DNA of 64,000 nucleotides from Gracilibacillus oryzae (GTDB lineage Bacteria; Bacillota; Bacilli; Bacillales; Amphibacillaceae), in assembly GCF_009498735.1 (NCBI RefSeq), contig NZ_ML762432.1:74956-138955 (forward strand), in the 5' to 3' direction. The notes below the pieces were generated by a model, which worked only from the letters and a program-made list of their open reading frames with translations, was not told the DNA's origin and did not search any database. This document shows positions 27,916-36,705 of the stretch, piece by piece. Both the position numbers and the translations under genes were made by a program. Numbering within the stretch: position 1 is the first letter of the stretch; each line of letters begins with the position of its first letter.

Positions 27916-28013
27916 AGGATGGGGCAAATGAATTATAATTCAAAAAGTCTCATGGGTCACTTTGACTTATGGTAACAGTCTGTTGAGTGACTGTTTCAGA
28001 TATGTCCCATCCT
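27916..28013. repeat. Inverted-repeat-bounded segment after cheY
   Basis: A 98-bp stretch is bounded by AGGATGGGGCA and TGTCCCATCCT (10 of 11 paired) and holds an inner AACAGTC/GACTGTT stem. On the plus strand a 15-codon ORF (MNYNSKSLMGHFDLW, ATG at 27928) has GGAGG nine bases upstream. I cannot tell whether it is a small repeat element, a structured terminator between convergent operons, or a micro-gene. Confidence 0.4.
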
Positions 28014-28041
28014 TCATTTCTATGCAATGTTTACCTGTATA

Positions 28042-29124
28042 TTACTGAGAAATATTAATTTGCTTTATATGAAATTTTACTATTGGAGTAATCTCAACAG
28101 CTGGATACCTTTGTTGCCATTCGTCTTTGTTCCAGTCTCTAAACTTACTTCTGGCAGATGCTCCTATCATTAAAGGATCAATTTCGGTTTCTTGAAATTC
28201 TTTAATTAAACGAACCGCGTCTTTTTCTAAATCTTTTCCTATTTCCTTTTCTAATTCCTCTTTTTCTCTGGTATTATCAACTGAAACACTTACCGTTTCA
28301 GCCAAAAAACCATCAATTGTTATGATTATATTAAGCTTATCTTTTGATACCCATTCTTTTTTATGGCTAGAGCGGATAGAAATGACATCTATCGATTGGT
28401 TTTTCTTTCTCCATTCAAACTGATATGTCCCATCCGTTATATTTTCAAACATTGACTTAAAGGTGAAAAATTGATCAGGTCCAATCTCATGTACCAATTT
28501 ATCTTTGGAAAAAAACCCTAAACCAATAACATCTGCAGCTGCAGTGCTTGTTGAGACAATTGGCATAAACGGATCCATCCCGTCACCACTGTTTTGATAA
28601 TTAAACAGATGAAGATTCATATTTGGTAAATTCCTCTTCATGTTGCTCTCCATTAAACTTTTAATATAGTGTGGAAAAGTTTGCTGTAATTCATATTTTT
28701 TTGCAAGAAGGTCTTCTGCCTTTCCTTTCACAATGACAGGATATAAATTTCTGCCGATATCAGGGATTTCATTTATCCCCTGCAGAATTTTTTTAATTCC
28801 TTTTTCAGCTAATTCTTCTCCAAACATAATGCTTGTTAATTTCCCTGTCTCTACTTGAAAAGGTGCTTTATTTTGAGTCTTTGCATTAATCCCTTGAACA
28901 GTTTTGGAGCGGCTCGTATAATAAGTATTCTCTCTTACACTTGTCTGTTCACTGAACCCATAAAGGGGGGACACAGCTGTGCCAATATATTGTTCTTTAA
29001 TCGGATCCCAGTCAAAGCCATAAAGCATAATTAATTCAATGTCATCAATAACGGTTGTTCTCACACAACCAGTTAATAACATGATAGTGCAAATGAATGT
29101 TAGAAGAATTTTATTAACTTTCAA
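28042..29124 (-). CDS. Spore germination receptor C subunit, Ger(x)C lipoprotein
   Basis: The 360-residue GerAC-family lipoprotein belongs to a germinant receptor in the inner spore membrane. The signal sequence ends in LLTGC with lipidated Cys20. The family's DDIELIMLYGFDWD start and the C-terminal Ger domain are present. It overlaps the B-subunit gene by 11 bases and is last in the operon A-B-C. The germinant cannot be inferred. Confidence 0.9.
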   Translation of the reverse strand: MKVNKILLTFICTIMLLTGCVRTTVIDDIELIMLYGFDWDPIKEQYIGTAVSPLYGFSEQTSVRENTYYTSRSKTVQGINAKTQNKAPFQVETGKLTSIMFGEELAEKGIKKILQGINEIPDIGRNLYPVIVKGKAEDLLAKKYELQQTFPHYIKSLMESNMKRNLPNMNLHLFNYQNSGDGMDPFMPIVSTSTAAADVIGLGFFSKDKLVHEIGPDQFFTFKSMFENITDGTYQFEWRKKNQSIDVISIRSSHKKEWVSKDKLNIIITIDGFLAETVSVSVDNTREKEELEKEIGKDLEKDAVRLIKEFQETEIDPLMIGASARSKFRDWNKDEWQQRYPAVEITPIVKFHIKQINISQ

Positions 29125-30217
29125 GGCGTTTTTTCACTCCCGTATGAATTATATGGCAAATGTAAAGAAAGGGAATATAAAGAAATAAGAGATACATACC
29201 TGCTTTGGTTAAAAGAGCAGACAGCTTTTCAACGATAAGATAATCACTCAATACAAACATACAAGCGACACCACTGATTGCAGATATGATAGAAATTCCC
29301 CGAAAAGAAAATTTTGTTAACCGATGAAAAGATTGAACACTGCCCCAGAAATATAACCCTGTTGTAGCAATGATGCTTCCAAAATGAAGGCTGATCCCGA
29401 CATATTCAAATCTTTCGATAAAAGGGAGACTGACTATTTTCCATACATGAAGGGCTGGCCAAGTTAATTGCTGAATTTGATTTTCACTAAAGTAAAAAAA
29501 ATCAGCAATAATAATGAGTAAATACAATAAGGTTGTATAGATATTTGCACTAATGGCCCATTTCCGGCTTTTATGGAATTGACGAATAAAAGGTGCGAAC
29601 AACAAGATAAGCTCCACACCTAAAAAACTGCTGACGATCGGTTCGACTGCCTTAATAATATTCAAGTAATCAGTACTGAGAATTGGAAGCAGGTTCTCGA
29701 TATGTCCAGTCTTAAAGGGAGTATAGACTGTGAATAGTAATGACAAAGGGATCCAGGCACTAAAAAAAGCAAATCCGACGATGATGCGAAAACCGCCTAA
29801 AACGATGTAAACAATAAGTAGGTAGATAATGAAATAAAACCATAGTAAAGATAAATCAGGGAAAAACCATACTTGAATGATTTCCACATATGACCGCAAA
29901 ACAAACATAGAGATGACCAGAAGATATATTCCGAAAAGAAAAGAAAGAAGATTACCAATGATTTTGCCAAATAATGTTTGATGAATATCAATCAAATCTT
30001 CGTGGGGAGGAATTAACCTCCATATTACAATAATTACAAGGGTGACTAAAAACCCTGTAATAAGTACACTGATCCAACTATCATATCCTGCAATTTTGGT
30101 GATCTTCCTGCCGAATGATAAAATCCCTTCTCCCATTTGTGAACTGAAAAGGATAAAAAAAATTAAAAATGGGGAAACCATTTGGCTTATATCGGGTTTT
30201 TGCTGCTGGGTGTTCAT
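29114..30217 (-). CDS. Spore germination receptor B subunit, GerAB family
   Basis: The 367-residue protein has about ten hydrophobic helices and belongs to the GerAB family of the APC transporter superfamily, thought to bind the germinant. The N-terminal ISQMVSPFLIFFILFSSQMGEGIL fits the family. It lies 8 bases after the A subunit and overlaps the C subunit. Confidence 0.9.
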   Translation of the reverse strand: MNTQQQKPDISQMVSPFLIFFILFSSQMGEGILSFGRKITKIAGYDSWISVLITGFLVTLVIIVIWRLIPPHEDLIDIHQTLFGKIIGNLLSFLFGIYLLVISMFVLRSYVEIIQVWFFPDLSLLWFYFIIYLLIVYIVLGGFRIIVGFAFFSAWIPLSLLFTVYTPFKTGHIENLLPILSTDYLNIIKAVEPIVSSFLGVELILLFAPFIRQFHKSRKWAISANIYTTLLYLLIIIADFFYFSENQIQQLTWPALHVWKIVSLPFIERFEYVGISLHFGSIIATTGLYFWGSVQSFHRLTKFSFRGISIISAISGVACMFVLSDYLIVEKLSALLTKAGMYLLFLYIPFLYICHIIHTGVKKRLES

Positions 30218-30225
30218 AATCTTTC

Positions 30226-31713
30226 CTACTTTCTCTTTCCGTTTTTCGCCGTTGTTCTTCTTGAATTCATTCGGTTTTTATCCCCGGTTGTTGTTAAAAT
30301 AGGCCGCTTTTTTTGCACACTAAATGGCAATCGGAAGAAGGAATCCTTTAAGTCTGGCCATCTCGGCGGATAAAATGGCTCTGTGTAAGGTCGCCCCAGT
30401 GAAGTTAATCTTAGTAAATGGGTAACCATAAACATAACTGCTATCGATATGCCGATAATTCCCCACATTTGTGCAAAAATAATAAAAGGAAAACGGATAA
30501 GACGGATCGTATTACCAATTCGGTAAATCGGTGTTGTAAAAGATGCCAAAGCCGCCAATGCTACCAATATGAGTAAGACATTACTTGTTAAGCCGGCTTC
30601 CACAGCGGCAGTACCAATTACAATTCCCCCTACGATACCAATGGTCTGACCGATTTTAGTCGGCAGCCTTGCTCCAGCCTCCCGCAATAGTTCAATCGTT
30701 AATTCAAGAATTAAAACTTCTAAGACTGGGGGGAAGGGGATATCTTTTCTTGAAGAAATAATTGTTCCCAATAAATCAATTGGCACAACATGATAATGAT
30801 AAGTCAAAACAGCGACATACAATGGCGTAACTAAAACAGAAAACATCACCGCAAAGATACGAATGATTCGAAATGCTGTTGCCAGAGGCCATGTCAGAAA
30901 ATAATCTTCATAAGATGCAAAAAATCCAACTAATGTAGTAGGCCCTGTTAATACTTGAGGAGAACCATCACAAATGATGGCAACTTTCCCTTCTATAAGG
31001 GCACTTGTTACACGATCAGGTCTTTCTGTGTCCATTAATTGAGCAAATGGTGATGCCGAATTATCTATTATCATTTGCCCGATAAAGGAGCTATCAGTTA
31101 TCTGGTCATATTCAATATCATTAATTCTTTGTATCACTGTATCAATATTATCTTGATTGGCAATCCCATCAATGTACACAACAGCAACAGACGTTTTAGT
31201 GATCTTTCCAACTTGCAGCACCTTCACTTGCAGTTGAGGCAATTTAAGTCTTTTCCTGATTAAGTTGATATTTGTATTTAAGTCTTCAATAAAGGCAACT
31301 TTTGGACCGAGTACACTAAATTCAATTTCAGGTTGTGAGACAGGCCTGTCTGTAATAAATATTGCAGGCATCAACAGTACCTGCTGCAGATCATGATTAG
31401 GAGCAATTGCAATATATCCAGATAATAATTTCTCTTCTATTATTTTTAAATCAGAGGTAATCTCTGTTTCATCAAAAGGAAGAATATTCATCAAATCGTG
31501 TAGGTTATTAATCGTTAAATCGTGGCAATATGGCAAAAGGTTTGTCTTAACCTTATCTGTATCAATTAACGATTGATAATAATATATGTTAAGGTTAAGA
31601 TTGCTTCCGAATTGCAATCTCTTAAAATCATCACTTTTTTGCATCACTTCTAATAATCCGGAAAAATTTTCAACAGGATTTGAATGGTGGGTTTTTCTTG
31701 ATCTGCGTAACAT
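30226..31713 (-). CDS. Spore germination receptor A subunit, GerAA family
   Basis: The 495-residue subunit has a soluble N-terminal region (about 1-240) and a C-terminal membrane part (about 250-430) with DRVTSALIEGKVAIICDGSP and PFPPVLEVLILELTIELLREAG, both typical of GerA proteins. It heads the A-B-C operon. The ribosome site is GAAAGGCG. A sigma-G-like promoter lies just upstream, consistent with forespore expression. It is divergent from the flavoprotein gene. Confidence 0.92.
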   Translation of the reverse strand: MLRRSRKTHHSNPVENFSGLLEVMQKSDDFKRLQFGSNLNLNIYYYQSLIDTDKVKTNLLPYCHDLTINNLHDLMNILPFDETEITSDLKIIEEKLLSGYIAIAPNHDLQQVLLMPAIFITDRPVSQPEIEFSVLGPKVAFIEDLNTNINLIRKRLKLPQLQVKVLQVGKITKTSVAVVYIDGIANQDNIDTVIQRINDIEYDQITDSSFIGQMIIDNSASPFAQLMDTERPDRVTSALIEGKVAIICDGSPQVLTGPTTLVGFFASYEDYFLTWPLATAFRIIRIFAVMFSVLVTPLYVAVLTYHYHVVPIDLLGTIISSRKDIPFPPVLEVLILELTIELLREAGARLPTKIGQTIGIVGGIVIGTAAVEAGLTSNVLLILVALAALASFTTPIYRIGNTIRLIRFPFIIFAQMWGIIGISIAVMFMVTHLLRLTSLGRPYTEPFYPPRWPDLKDSFFRLPFSVQKKRPILTTTGDKNRMNSRRTTAKNGKRK

Positions 31714-31737
31714 ACATATATCGCCTTTCTTTTTTGA

Positions 31738-31766
31738 TAGTTTGAGAAAATCGTGTAAATTTATGC
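31738..31766 (-). promoter_or_regulatory. Candidate sigma-G promoter of the ger operon
   Basis: On the minus strand GCATAA (31761-31766), a 16-base spacer and CAAACTA (31738-31744) resemble the sigma-G pattern GHATR / CATWMTA. It would give a short leader of about 18 bases. Confidence 0.5.
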
Positions 31767-31851
31767 ATGCTAGGAGTATTATTTATATTGAGTATATAAT
31801 TGGAATTCTTCATGTCGATTCGTTATGATCAATTTAAAGGAGGAGAAAGGA

Positions 31852-33012
31852 ATGCAGCAAAGAAATATATTTATCCAGTCAGAACGTCAGCAAAATCTAT
31901 ATGATAAAGCCGGAAGATTGGCTGAACAACTGTACAAAAGAAGAAAGCAGGCAGATGATGATGCATCCTTGCCGCTTGAAAATTTAGCCGATTTACGCAG
32001 AGAAAAATATCTATCCTTAACTTTACCCAAAAGCTATGGCGGAGAGGAACTGAGCCTTTATGAATTTTTGCTTATTCAGGAGAAATTAGCTGAGGGAGAT
32101 GGGGCAACAGCTCTTTCCATTGGCTGGCATTTAGGTGTGATCAAGGAATTAAGTGAAGATGAGCTATGGGATAAGAAGACATTCAATTATCTGGCACAGG
32201 AAGTTGGAAAGAATCAGAAATTGGTTAATAGAGCTGCCACAGAACCTGCGACGGGGAGTCCGACCCGTGGAGGAATACCTGAGACAACAGCGATAATGGA
32301 TGGAGATCATTACATAGTAAATGGCAGAAAAACTTTTACAACAATGGCCCAAGTGCTTGATTTTTATATCGTAACAGCATTTATAAAAGATAAAGATGCA
32401 GTGGGGTCATTCCTTATCCCGAAAGAAACAGCAGGACTGTCTGTAAATAAAACATGGGATACTCTCGGTATGAGGGGAACAGGAAGTGATGACCTGATTC
32501 TTGAAAACGTCAAAGTGCCATCCCAATTTCTTGTTGAGGTAAATGACAAACCAAGAAAACCTGGGCCAAAAGGGTGGCTGTTACATATTCCAGCATGTTA
32601 CTTGGGTATAGCAACTGCAGCTAGAAATGATGTTATCGAGTTTGCGAAGAATTTCCAGCCAAACAGCTTAAAGACACCTATATCTGAAGTAGAACATGTT
32701 CGACAAAAAGTTGGAGAAATTGATTTAAAGCTGCTTCAAGCAAGGCATTTTATGTACAGTGTAGCGGAAAAATGGGATAAGTTTCCTGACAAGAGAAAGG
32801 AACTGGCAGGAGAGCTTGGAGCAGTCAAAGTTGTTGCTACAAATAGCGCGAATGAGGTAGTTGATTTAGTGATGCGAATTGTTGGTGGGAGAGGACTGGC
32901 GAAAGCAATGCCATTTGAACAGTATTACAGAGATGTACGTGCAGGACTACACAACCCGCCTATGGATGATATGGTTATTCAATCACTTGCAAGAAACGCA
33001 TTTTCCTCATAA
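31852..33012 (+). CDS. Acyl-CoA dehydrogenase-like flavoprotein lacking the usual catalytic motif
   Basis: The 386-residue protein has the three-part acyl-CoA dehydrogenase fold: an N-terminal helical domain, a middle beta domain (VNGRKTFTTMAQ; TWDTLGMRGTGSDDLILENV) and a C-terminal helical domain with IVGGRG near 350. At the place where dehydrogenases show Y-E-G-T with the catalytic glutamate, it reads HNPPMDDMV. That departs from fatty-acid dehydrogenases and is closer to flavin monooxygenase members such as DszC, or B. subtilis YdbM-type proteins. The ATG at 31852 follows AAAGGAGG. It is monocistronic; substrate unknown. Confidence 0.8.
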   Translation: MQQRNIFIQSERQQNLYDKAGRLAEQLYKRRKQADDDASLPLENLADLRREKYLSLTLPKSYGGEELSLYEFLLIQEKLAEGDGATALSIGWHLGVIKELSEDELWDKKTFNYLAQEVGKNQKLVNRAATEPATGSPTRGGIPETTAIMDGDHYIVNGRKTFTTMAQVLDFYIVTAFIKDKDAVGSFLIPKETAGLSVNKTWDTLGMRGTGSDDLILENVKVPSQFLVEVNDKPRKPGPKGWLLHIPACYLGIATAARNDVIEFAKNFQPNSLKTPISEVEHVRQKVGEIDLKLLQARHFMYSVAEKWDKFPDKRKELAGELGAVKVVATNSANEVVDLVMRIVGGRGLAKAMPFEQYYRDVRAGLHNPPMDDMVIQSLARNAFSS

Positions 33013-33049
33013 CTGTGTTAAGCACTTTGTTTTGACTTATTTCATAGAA

Positions 33050-33204
33050 TAGGGTATCTCACATGAGTCTTATCAGAGCGGGTAGCTATTAGTACTAATC
33101 CTGCTTAAAGTTTCGAGTAACAGGAATCTGGGCGCTAAGCATTCTGATAAGTTTCGCTAATGATTAGTGAGGGATCAACATCCTGACTAGTCATAGTCTC
33201 ACGT
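33050..33204. repeat. Intergenic repeat family 3, copy 1
   Basis: The core GCTAAGCATTCTGATAAG, TTTCGCTAATGATTAG and CATCCTGACTAGTCATAG aligns with 56053-56121. The ends carry TATCTCAC and GTCTCACG, and the inner TGATTAGTGAGGGAT/ATCCTGACTAGTCA can pair. No ORF is present. It sits between the flavoprotein and the M14 peptidase genes. Confidence 0.55.
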
Positions 33205-33220
33205 TATAAGGAGGCTGTCT

Positions 33221-34123
33221 ATGAGCATCATTGTTAATCCTAAACAGGTCTATAGTTATACCAAAATGATGGAAGACATCTTATTATTAACGGAAGCATA
33301 CCCTTTTCTGCATAAAGAAGTGATTGGACACTCTGTGGAAAAGCGAAAGATAGTGGCAGTTAAAATCGGAACAGGGAAAAAAAGCATCATGCTGAATGGA
33401 GCACATCATGCAAGAGAATGGCTGACAACTGCTTTATTAATGGATATGCTCGAATATTATTGTCACCGTCATGAAAATGAGCAGGAGATTCGAGACATCT
33501 TTTCAAAAATCTCTCTTTGGTTTGTCCCAATGGTCAATCCAGATGGGGTAACGTTAGTTCAGGAAGGAGCAGATTCTTTTCCCCAGAAAGAAAGTTTAAT
33601 GGAAATGAATCAAGGATCTTCGGATTTTAATGGTTGGAAGGCAAATATCCGAGGCGTTGACTTAAATCGTCAATATCCAATGGACTGGGATTCAATAGAT
33701 GATAGAATTCAGAAACCTGCTTCAGCTATGTTTAAAGGTAGTCATCCTTTAACAGAGCCAGAGTCTATGTCTCTATATTTGTTTGCACTAGAGCATAAGT
33801 TTGATGCTGTAGCTTGTTATCACTCTTCAGGAGAAGAAATATTCTGGCAGTACAAATTAACAGGAGATCTTTACCATTCTGCAAAAAAGATTGTTGAACA
33901 GCTGGCAGAATTGACAGGATATCAATTAATAGATCCTGGTCCTAATCCGAGCGGCGGCGGATTTACGGATTGGTTTATTATGGTACAGAAACGGCCAAGT
34001 TTTACGATTGAAATTGCACCATATGTTGGACCAGTTCCTGTACCATTAGAGTATTATGATAAAATATGGCAGGAAAACAAAGAAGTAGGGATTACATTAG
34101 CGAAAGCATGCTTGCAAGGTTAA
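33221..34123 (+). CDS. M14 zinc carboxypeptidase, gamma-D-glutamyl-diamino acid endopeptidase type
   Basis: The 300-residue metallopeptidase shows zinc ligands H63 and E66 (NGAHHAREW), an arginine motif VDLNRQYPMDW near 147-157, a third ligand in ACYHSSGEEIFW near 197 and the catalytic glutamate in FTIEIAPYVG near 273. The family splits peptidoglycan or muropeptide bonds at D-Glu-diaminopimelate. Unlike YqgT or endopeptidase I it has no LysM domains and no signal peptide, so it may act in the cytoplasm on recycled peptides. AAGGAGG precedes the ATG. It overlaps the convergent glycosyltransferase gene by 4 bases. Confidence 0.87.
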   Translation: MSIIVNPKQVYSYTKMMEDILLLTEAYPFLHKEVIGHSVEKRKIVAVKIGTGKKSIMLNGAHHAREWLTTALLMDMLEYYCHRHENEQEIRDIFSKISLWFVPMVNPDGVTLVQEGADSFPQKESLMEMNQGSSDFNGWKANIRGVDLNRQYPMDWDSIDDRIQKPASAMFKGSHPLTEPESMSLYLFALEHKFDAVACYHSSGEEIFWQYKLTGDLYHSAKKIVEQLAELTGYQLIDPGPNPSGGGFTDWFIMVQKRPSFTIEIAPYVGPVPVPLEYYDKIWQENKEVGITLAKACLQG

Positions 34124-35265
34124 GCGTGCTTCGTTGTTTTTCTCTCTTCATTGATGACTTCCTGATATCCAGTAAGCAAATCCTCGAATTGATCTTCCCA
34201 TCTTTGTTTTTGTGCATATCGAACAGCATTTTCTTCTAATTGTTGCCGCCAAATACTATTTTCTAAAATGGATGCAATCGCATTTATATAATCATCTTTT
34301 TTCCCTTGTCGACAAAGCATTCCGGTAAATCCTTCCTGGATAATCGTTTTTACACCACCAGCATTTGCACCGGCAACGGGCGTTCCGCATGCGAGTGCTT
34401 CTAATACTACATTGCCAAATGTCTCGCTTTCGGACGGGAAGACAAAAAGGTCACTTGAAGCTAAAAAAGGTGCAACTTCCTTTTGTGATAAAAACCCGGT
34501 AATAGTGACATTTGCTGTCTTATGCTCCTCCAGGTACTGTTTAGATGGGCCATCTCCAATGATACTCCAGTGAATTTGTCTGTTTAGCTGCTCTGGTAAG
34601 TTTTTGAACAAATAAGCAAGTGTTTCAATATTTTTTTCGGGAGCTAACCTTCCGACATAGCTTAATATATATTTTTGTTTTATATTATATTTTTTGCGGA
34701 TTTCTGAATGATTATAATGAGGGTGGAAAACAGTTGTATCGACACCGCGTTTCCAAATTTGGATATTGTGAAAGTCTCTTTTTTGCAATTGACTGAAAGT
34801 GTGGGCAGATGGTACAAAAATACGTGACATTGACTGATGAAACCATTCCATATAACGCCAGAGTGGCCTGGATAATAAAGATAAATGATAATAATGCAAG
34901 TAATGATCAAAATCTGTGTGATAAGAACCAACTAATGGTATATTTAGCTTTTTTGCTAATTGTAATCCGCACAACCCAATCGAAAATGGTGTCGCCACAT
35001 GAATAATATCTGGTTCAAACGATAATAATAAATTTTTAATTTCTGTTTTCTTTGGTAAAGAGATTCTGCATTCTTTATATAGAGGAAATGGGAAGCTCGA
35101 TTGTGGATAAATCTGGTCCGTTGCTGATTCATTTCTCGTTTGCTTAGGGGATATAACGATATAATGGTGGTTGGAAGAATCCAAATATGTTGTGAGCCTG
35201 CCAAGAGTTTTTGCAACACCATTTACATCAGGAAGAAAAGTATCTGTAAAGATCGCAATTTTCAT
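34120..35265 (-). CDS. Glycosyltransferase family 4
   Basis: The 381-residue GT-B enzyme starts MKIAIFTDTFLPDVNGVAKT, typical of GT4 glycosyltransferases that build glycolipids or cell-surface glycans. The nucleotide-sugar-binding E-x7-E motif is in PSESETFGNVVLEALACGTP near 295-314. The start at 35265 is preceded by AAAGGATGTG; the frame stays open upstream to 35448, but that part overlaps the zur gene and has no ribosome site. Donor and acceptor are not determined. It lies after the zur terminator. Confidence 0.85.
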   Translation of the reverse strand: MKIAIFTDTFLPDVNGVAKTLGRLTTYLDSSNHHYIVISPKQTRNESATDQIYPQSSFPFPLYKECRISLPKKTEIKNLLLSFEPDIIHVATPFSIGLCGLQLAKKLNIPLVGSYHTDFDHYLHYYHLSLLSRPLWRYMEWFHQSMSRIFVPSAHTFSQLQKRDFHNIQIWKRGVDTTVFHPHYNHSEIRKKYNIKQKYILSYVGRLAPEKNIETLAYLFKNLPEQLNRQIHWSIIGDGPSKQYLEEHKTANVTITGFLSQKEVAPFLASSDLFVFPSESETFGNVVLEALACGTPVAGANAGGVKTIIQEGFTGMLCRQGKKDDYINAIASILENSIWRQQLEENAVRYAQKQRWEDQFEDLLTGYQEVINEERKTTKHA

Positions 35266-35354
35266 TTTTGTCACATCCTTTCGAGTATAACCTTTCATAC
35301 AAAGGATATGTCGAAAAAATGTAAAGAACAACTTATTTATGTAAAATGATTGTA

Positions 35355-35406
35355 AAAAGAAAAGGAAGGAAAATTCAAACACGCTGTTTCTGGTGATTGA
35401 ATTTCC
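35355..35406 (-). terminator. Terminator of the znuCB-zur operon
   Basis: On the minus strand GGAAATTCAA (35397-35406) pairs with TTGAATTTTCC (35368-35378) and is followed by TTCCTTTTCTTTTT, 8 bases after the zur stop codon. Confidence 0.75.
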
Positions 35407-35413
35407 CTGCAGA

Positions 35414-35821
35414 TTATTGACAAGAAGGGCAAAATCCGTAAATTTCAAACTTATGATCTTCTATCATAAATTGGTTTAGTTCCTGGCTGATTTGCTCCAT
35501 CGGACAATGATGGATTTCTTTGGTCACACCACAACTTTTGCAGATAAAATGATGGTGATGATGATGATCACATTTTAAACGAAAGTGTTTTTCTCCATTT
35601 AATTCTGTAGATTCCAGTATTCCTAATTGGTCAAATAAATGTAAATTACGGTAAATCGTATCAAAACTGATTCCTGTATAATTTGGTTCCATGTTCTCCT
35701 GGAGGTCTTTCGCTGTTCGGTATCTGTTTTCCTTTACGAAATAGCCAATCATATGCTCACGTTTTTCTGTATATTTATAACCTTTTTGTTTTAACAAGTT
35801 TAAAGCCTCTTGTACATTCAT
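35414..35821 (-). CDS. zur: Zinc uptake regulator Zur (Fur family)
   Basis: The 135-residue Fur-family repressor has an N-terminal winged helix (about 1-75) and a metal-binding C-terminal part. The structural zinc site is two CxxC pairs: C94/C97 (FICKSCG) and C131/C134 (FCPSC). A run of six histidines at 86-91 lies in the regulatory metal region. Assignment to Zur rather than Fur or PerR rests on the operon with the zinc ABC transporter and on the Zur-type operator upstream. It overlaps znuB by 4 bases. Confidence 0.9.
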   Translation of the reverse strand: MNVQEALNLLKQKGYKYTEKREHMIGYFVKENRYRTAKDLQENMEPNYTGISFDTIYRNLHLFDQLGILESTELNGEKHFRLKCDHHHHHHFICKSCGVTKEIHHCPMEQISQELNQFMIEDHKFEIYGFCPSCQ

Positions 35822-36690
35822 TCTATCACCTCGTTATTGGCTCGATGTTTTCTTTCTTTTAGGCGGTTGGTCACATTTTTACTGATAATCGTAAGAATCA
35901 ATAAGATTATTAACAGCATAACGATCGTACCACCTGGAGGAATTTCTAAGTAGTAACCACTAATTAACCCTAAAATCACAGCTGTTTCTCCATATATTAT
36001 CGCATAAATTATCGTTTGTTTAAATCCTTTTGCAATACGAATACTTGCAGCAACCGGTAATGTCATCAAAGAAGAAACTAATAAAACACCGACAATTCGT
36101 ATTGATGCTGCAATAACCAATGCTTTCAGTAAAATAAAAATAAAATGAATAGCTTTCCCGTGAATCCCTGTCACATTTGCATGTTCTTCATCAAATGAAA
36201 GTAAAAATAATTCCTTATAAAATAAGAAAATCACGACACATACAATAACAGCTATTATAATAATACTGTACAGGTCCTGCCTGCTTACAGCAGAAACCGA
36301 ACCGAATAGATAATTATACAAATCAGTATTAAAGCCATTGGCAAGTGAAATAAAAATGACGCTTAAACCGACACCGGCTGATAAGATAATAGGGATGGAG
36401 AGTTCCTGAAAAGCTTTATACACACTTCTAAGCCGCTCAATCAGTACTGAACCAATTACAGAGAAGCCTACACCTGAATAGAATGGGGTAAAGAATGGCG
36501 ATCCGGTTTTCTTCTCCATTAACAGCCCGAATGCAATTCCGGCCAAAGTAACGTGTGACAGGGCGTCAGCAAGTAATGACAACCTTCTCACTACAACGAA
36601 TGTGCCTAATAATGGTGCAATAATACCAATAATAATGCCCGTAAAAAATGTATTTCGTAAAAATTCATACTCTAAAAAATTCGCTAACAT
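35818..36690 (-). CDS. znuB: Zinc ABC transporter permease, ZnuB/AdcB
   Basis: The 290-residue permease of the ABC-3 family has about eight helices; FVVVRRLSLLADALSHVTLAG near 31-51 is the family signature. It imports zinc with ZnuC. The binding protein (AdcA/ZnuA) is not in this window and must be supplied from elsewhere. It sits 15 bases after znuC. Confidence 0.92.
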   Translation of the reverse strand: MLANFLEYEFLRNTFFTGIIIGIIAPLLGTFVVVRRLSLLADALSHVTLAGIAFGLLMEKKTGSPFFTPFYSGVGFSVIGSVLIERLRSVYKAFQELSIPIILSAGVGLSVIFISLANGFNTDLYNYLFGSVSAVSRQDLYSIIIIAVIVCVVIFLFYKELFLLSFDEEHANVTGIHGKAIHFIFILLKALVIAASIRIVGVLLVSSLMTLPVAASIRIAKGFKQTIIYAIIYGETAVILGLISGYYLEIPPGGTIVMLLIILLILTIISKNVTNRLKERKHRANNEVIE

Positions 36691-36705
36691 GAAGCTTCCT
36701 CCGTC

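Noticed and set aside
35266-35448. N-terminal extension of the glycosyltransferase
   Set aside because: The extension overlaps zur and its terminator, has no ribosome site, and the family start MKIAIFTDTF with AAGGATGTG upstream is at 35265.
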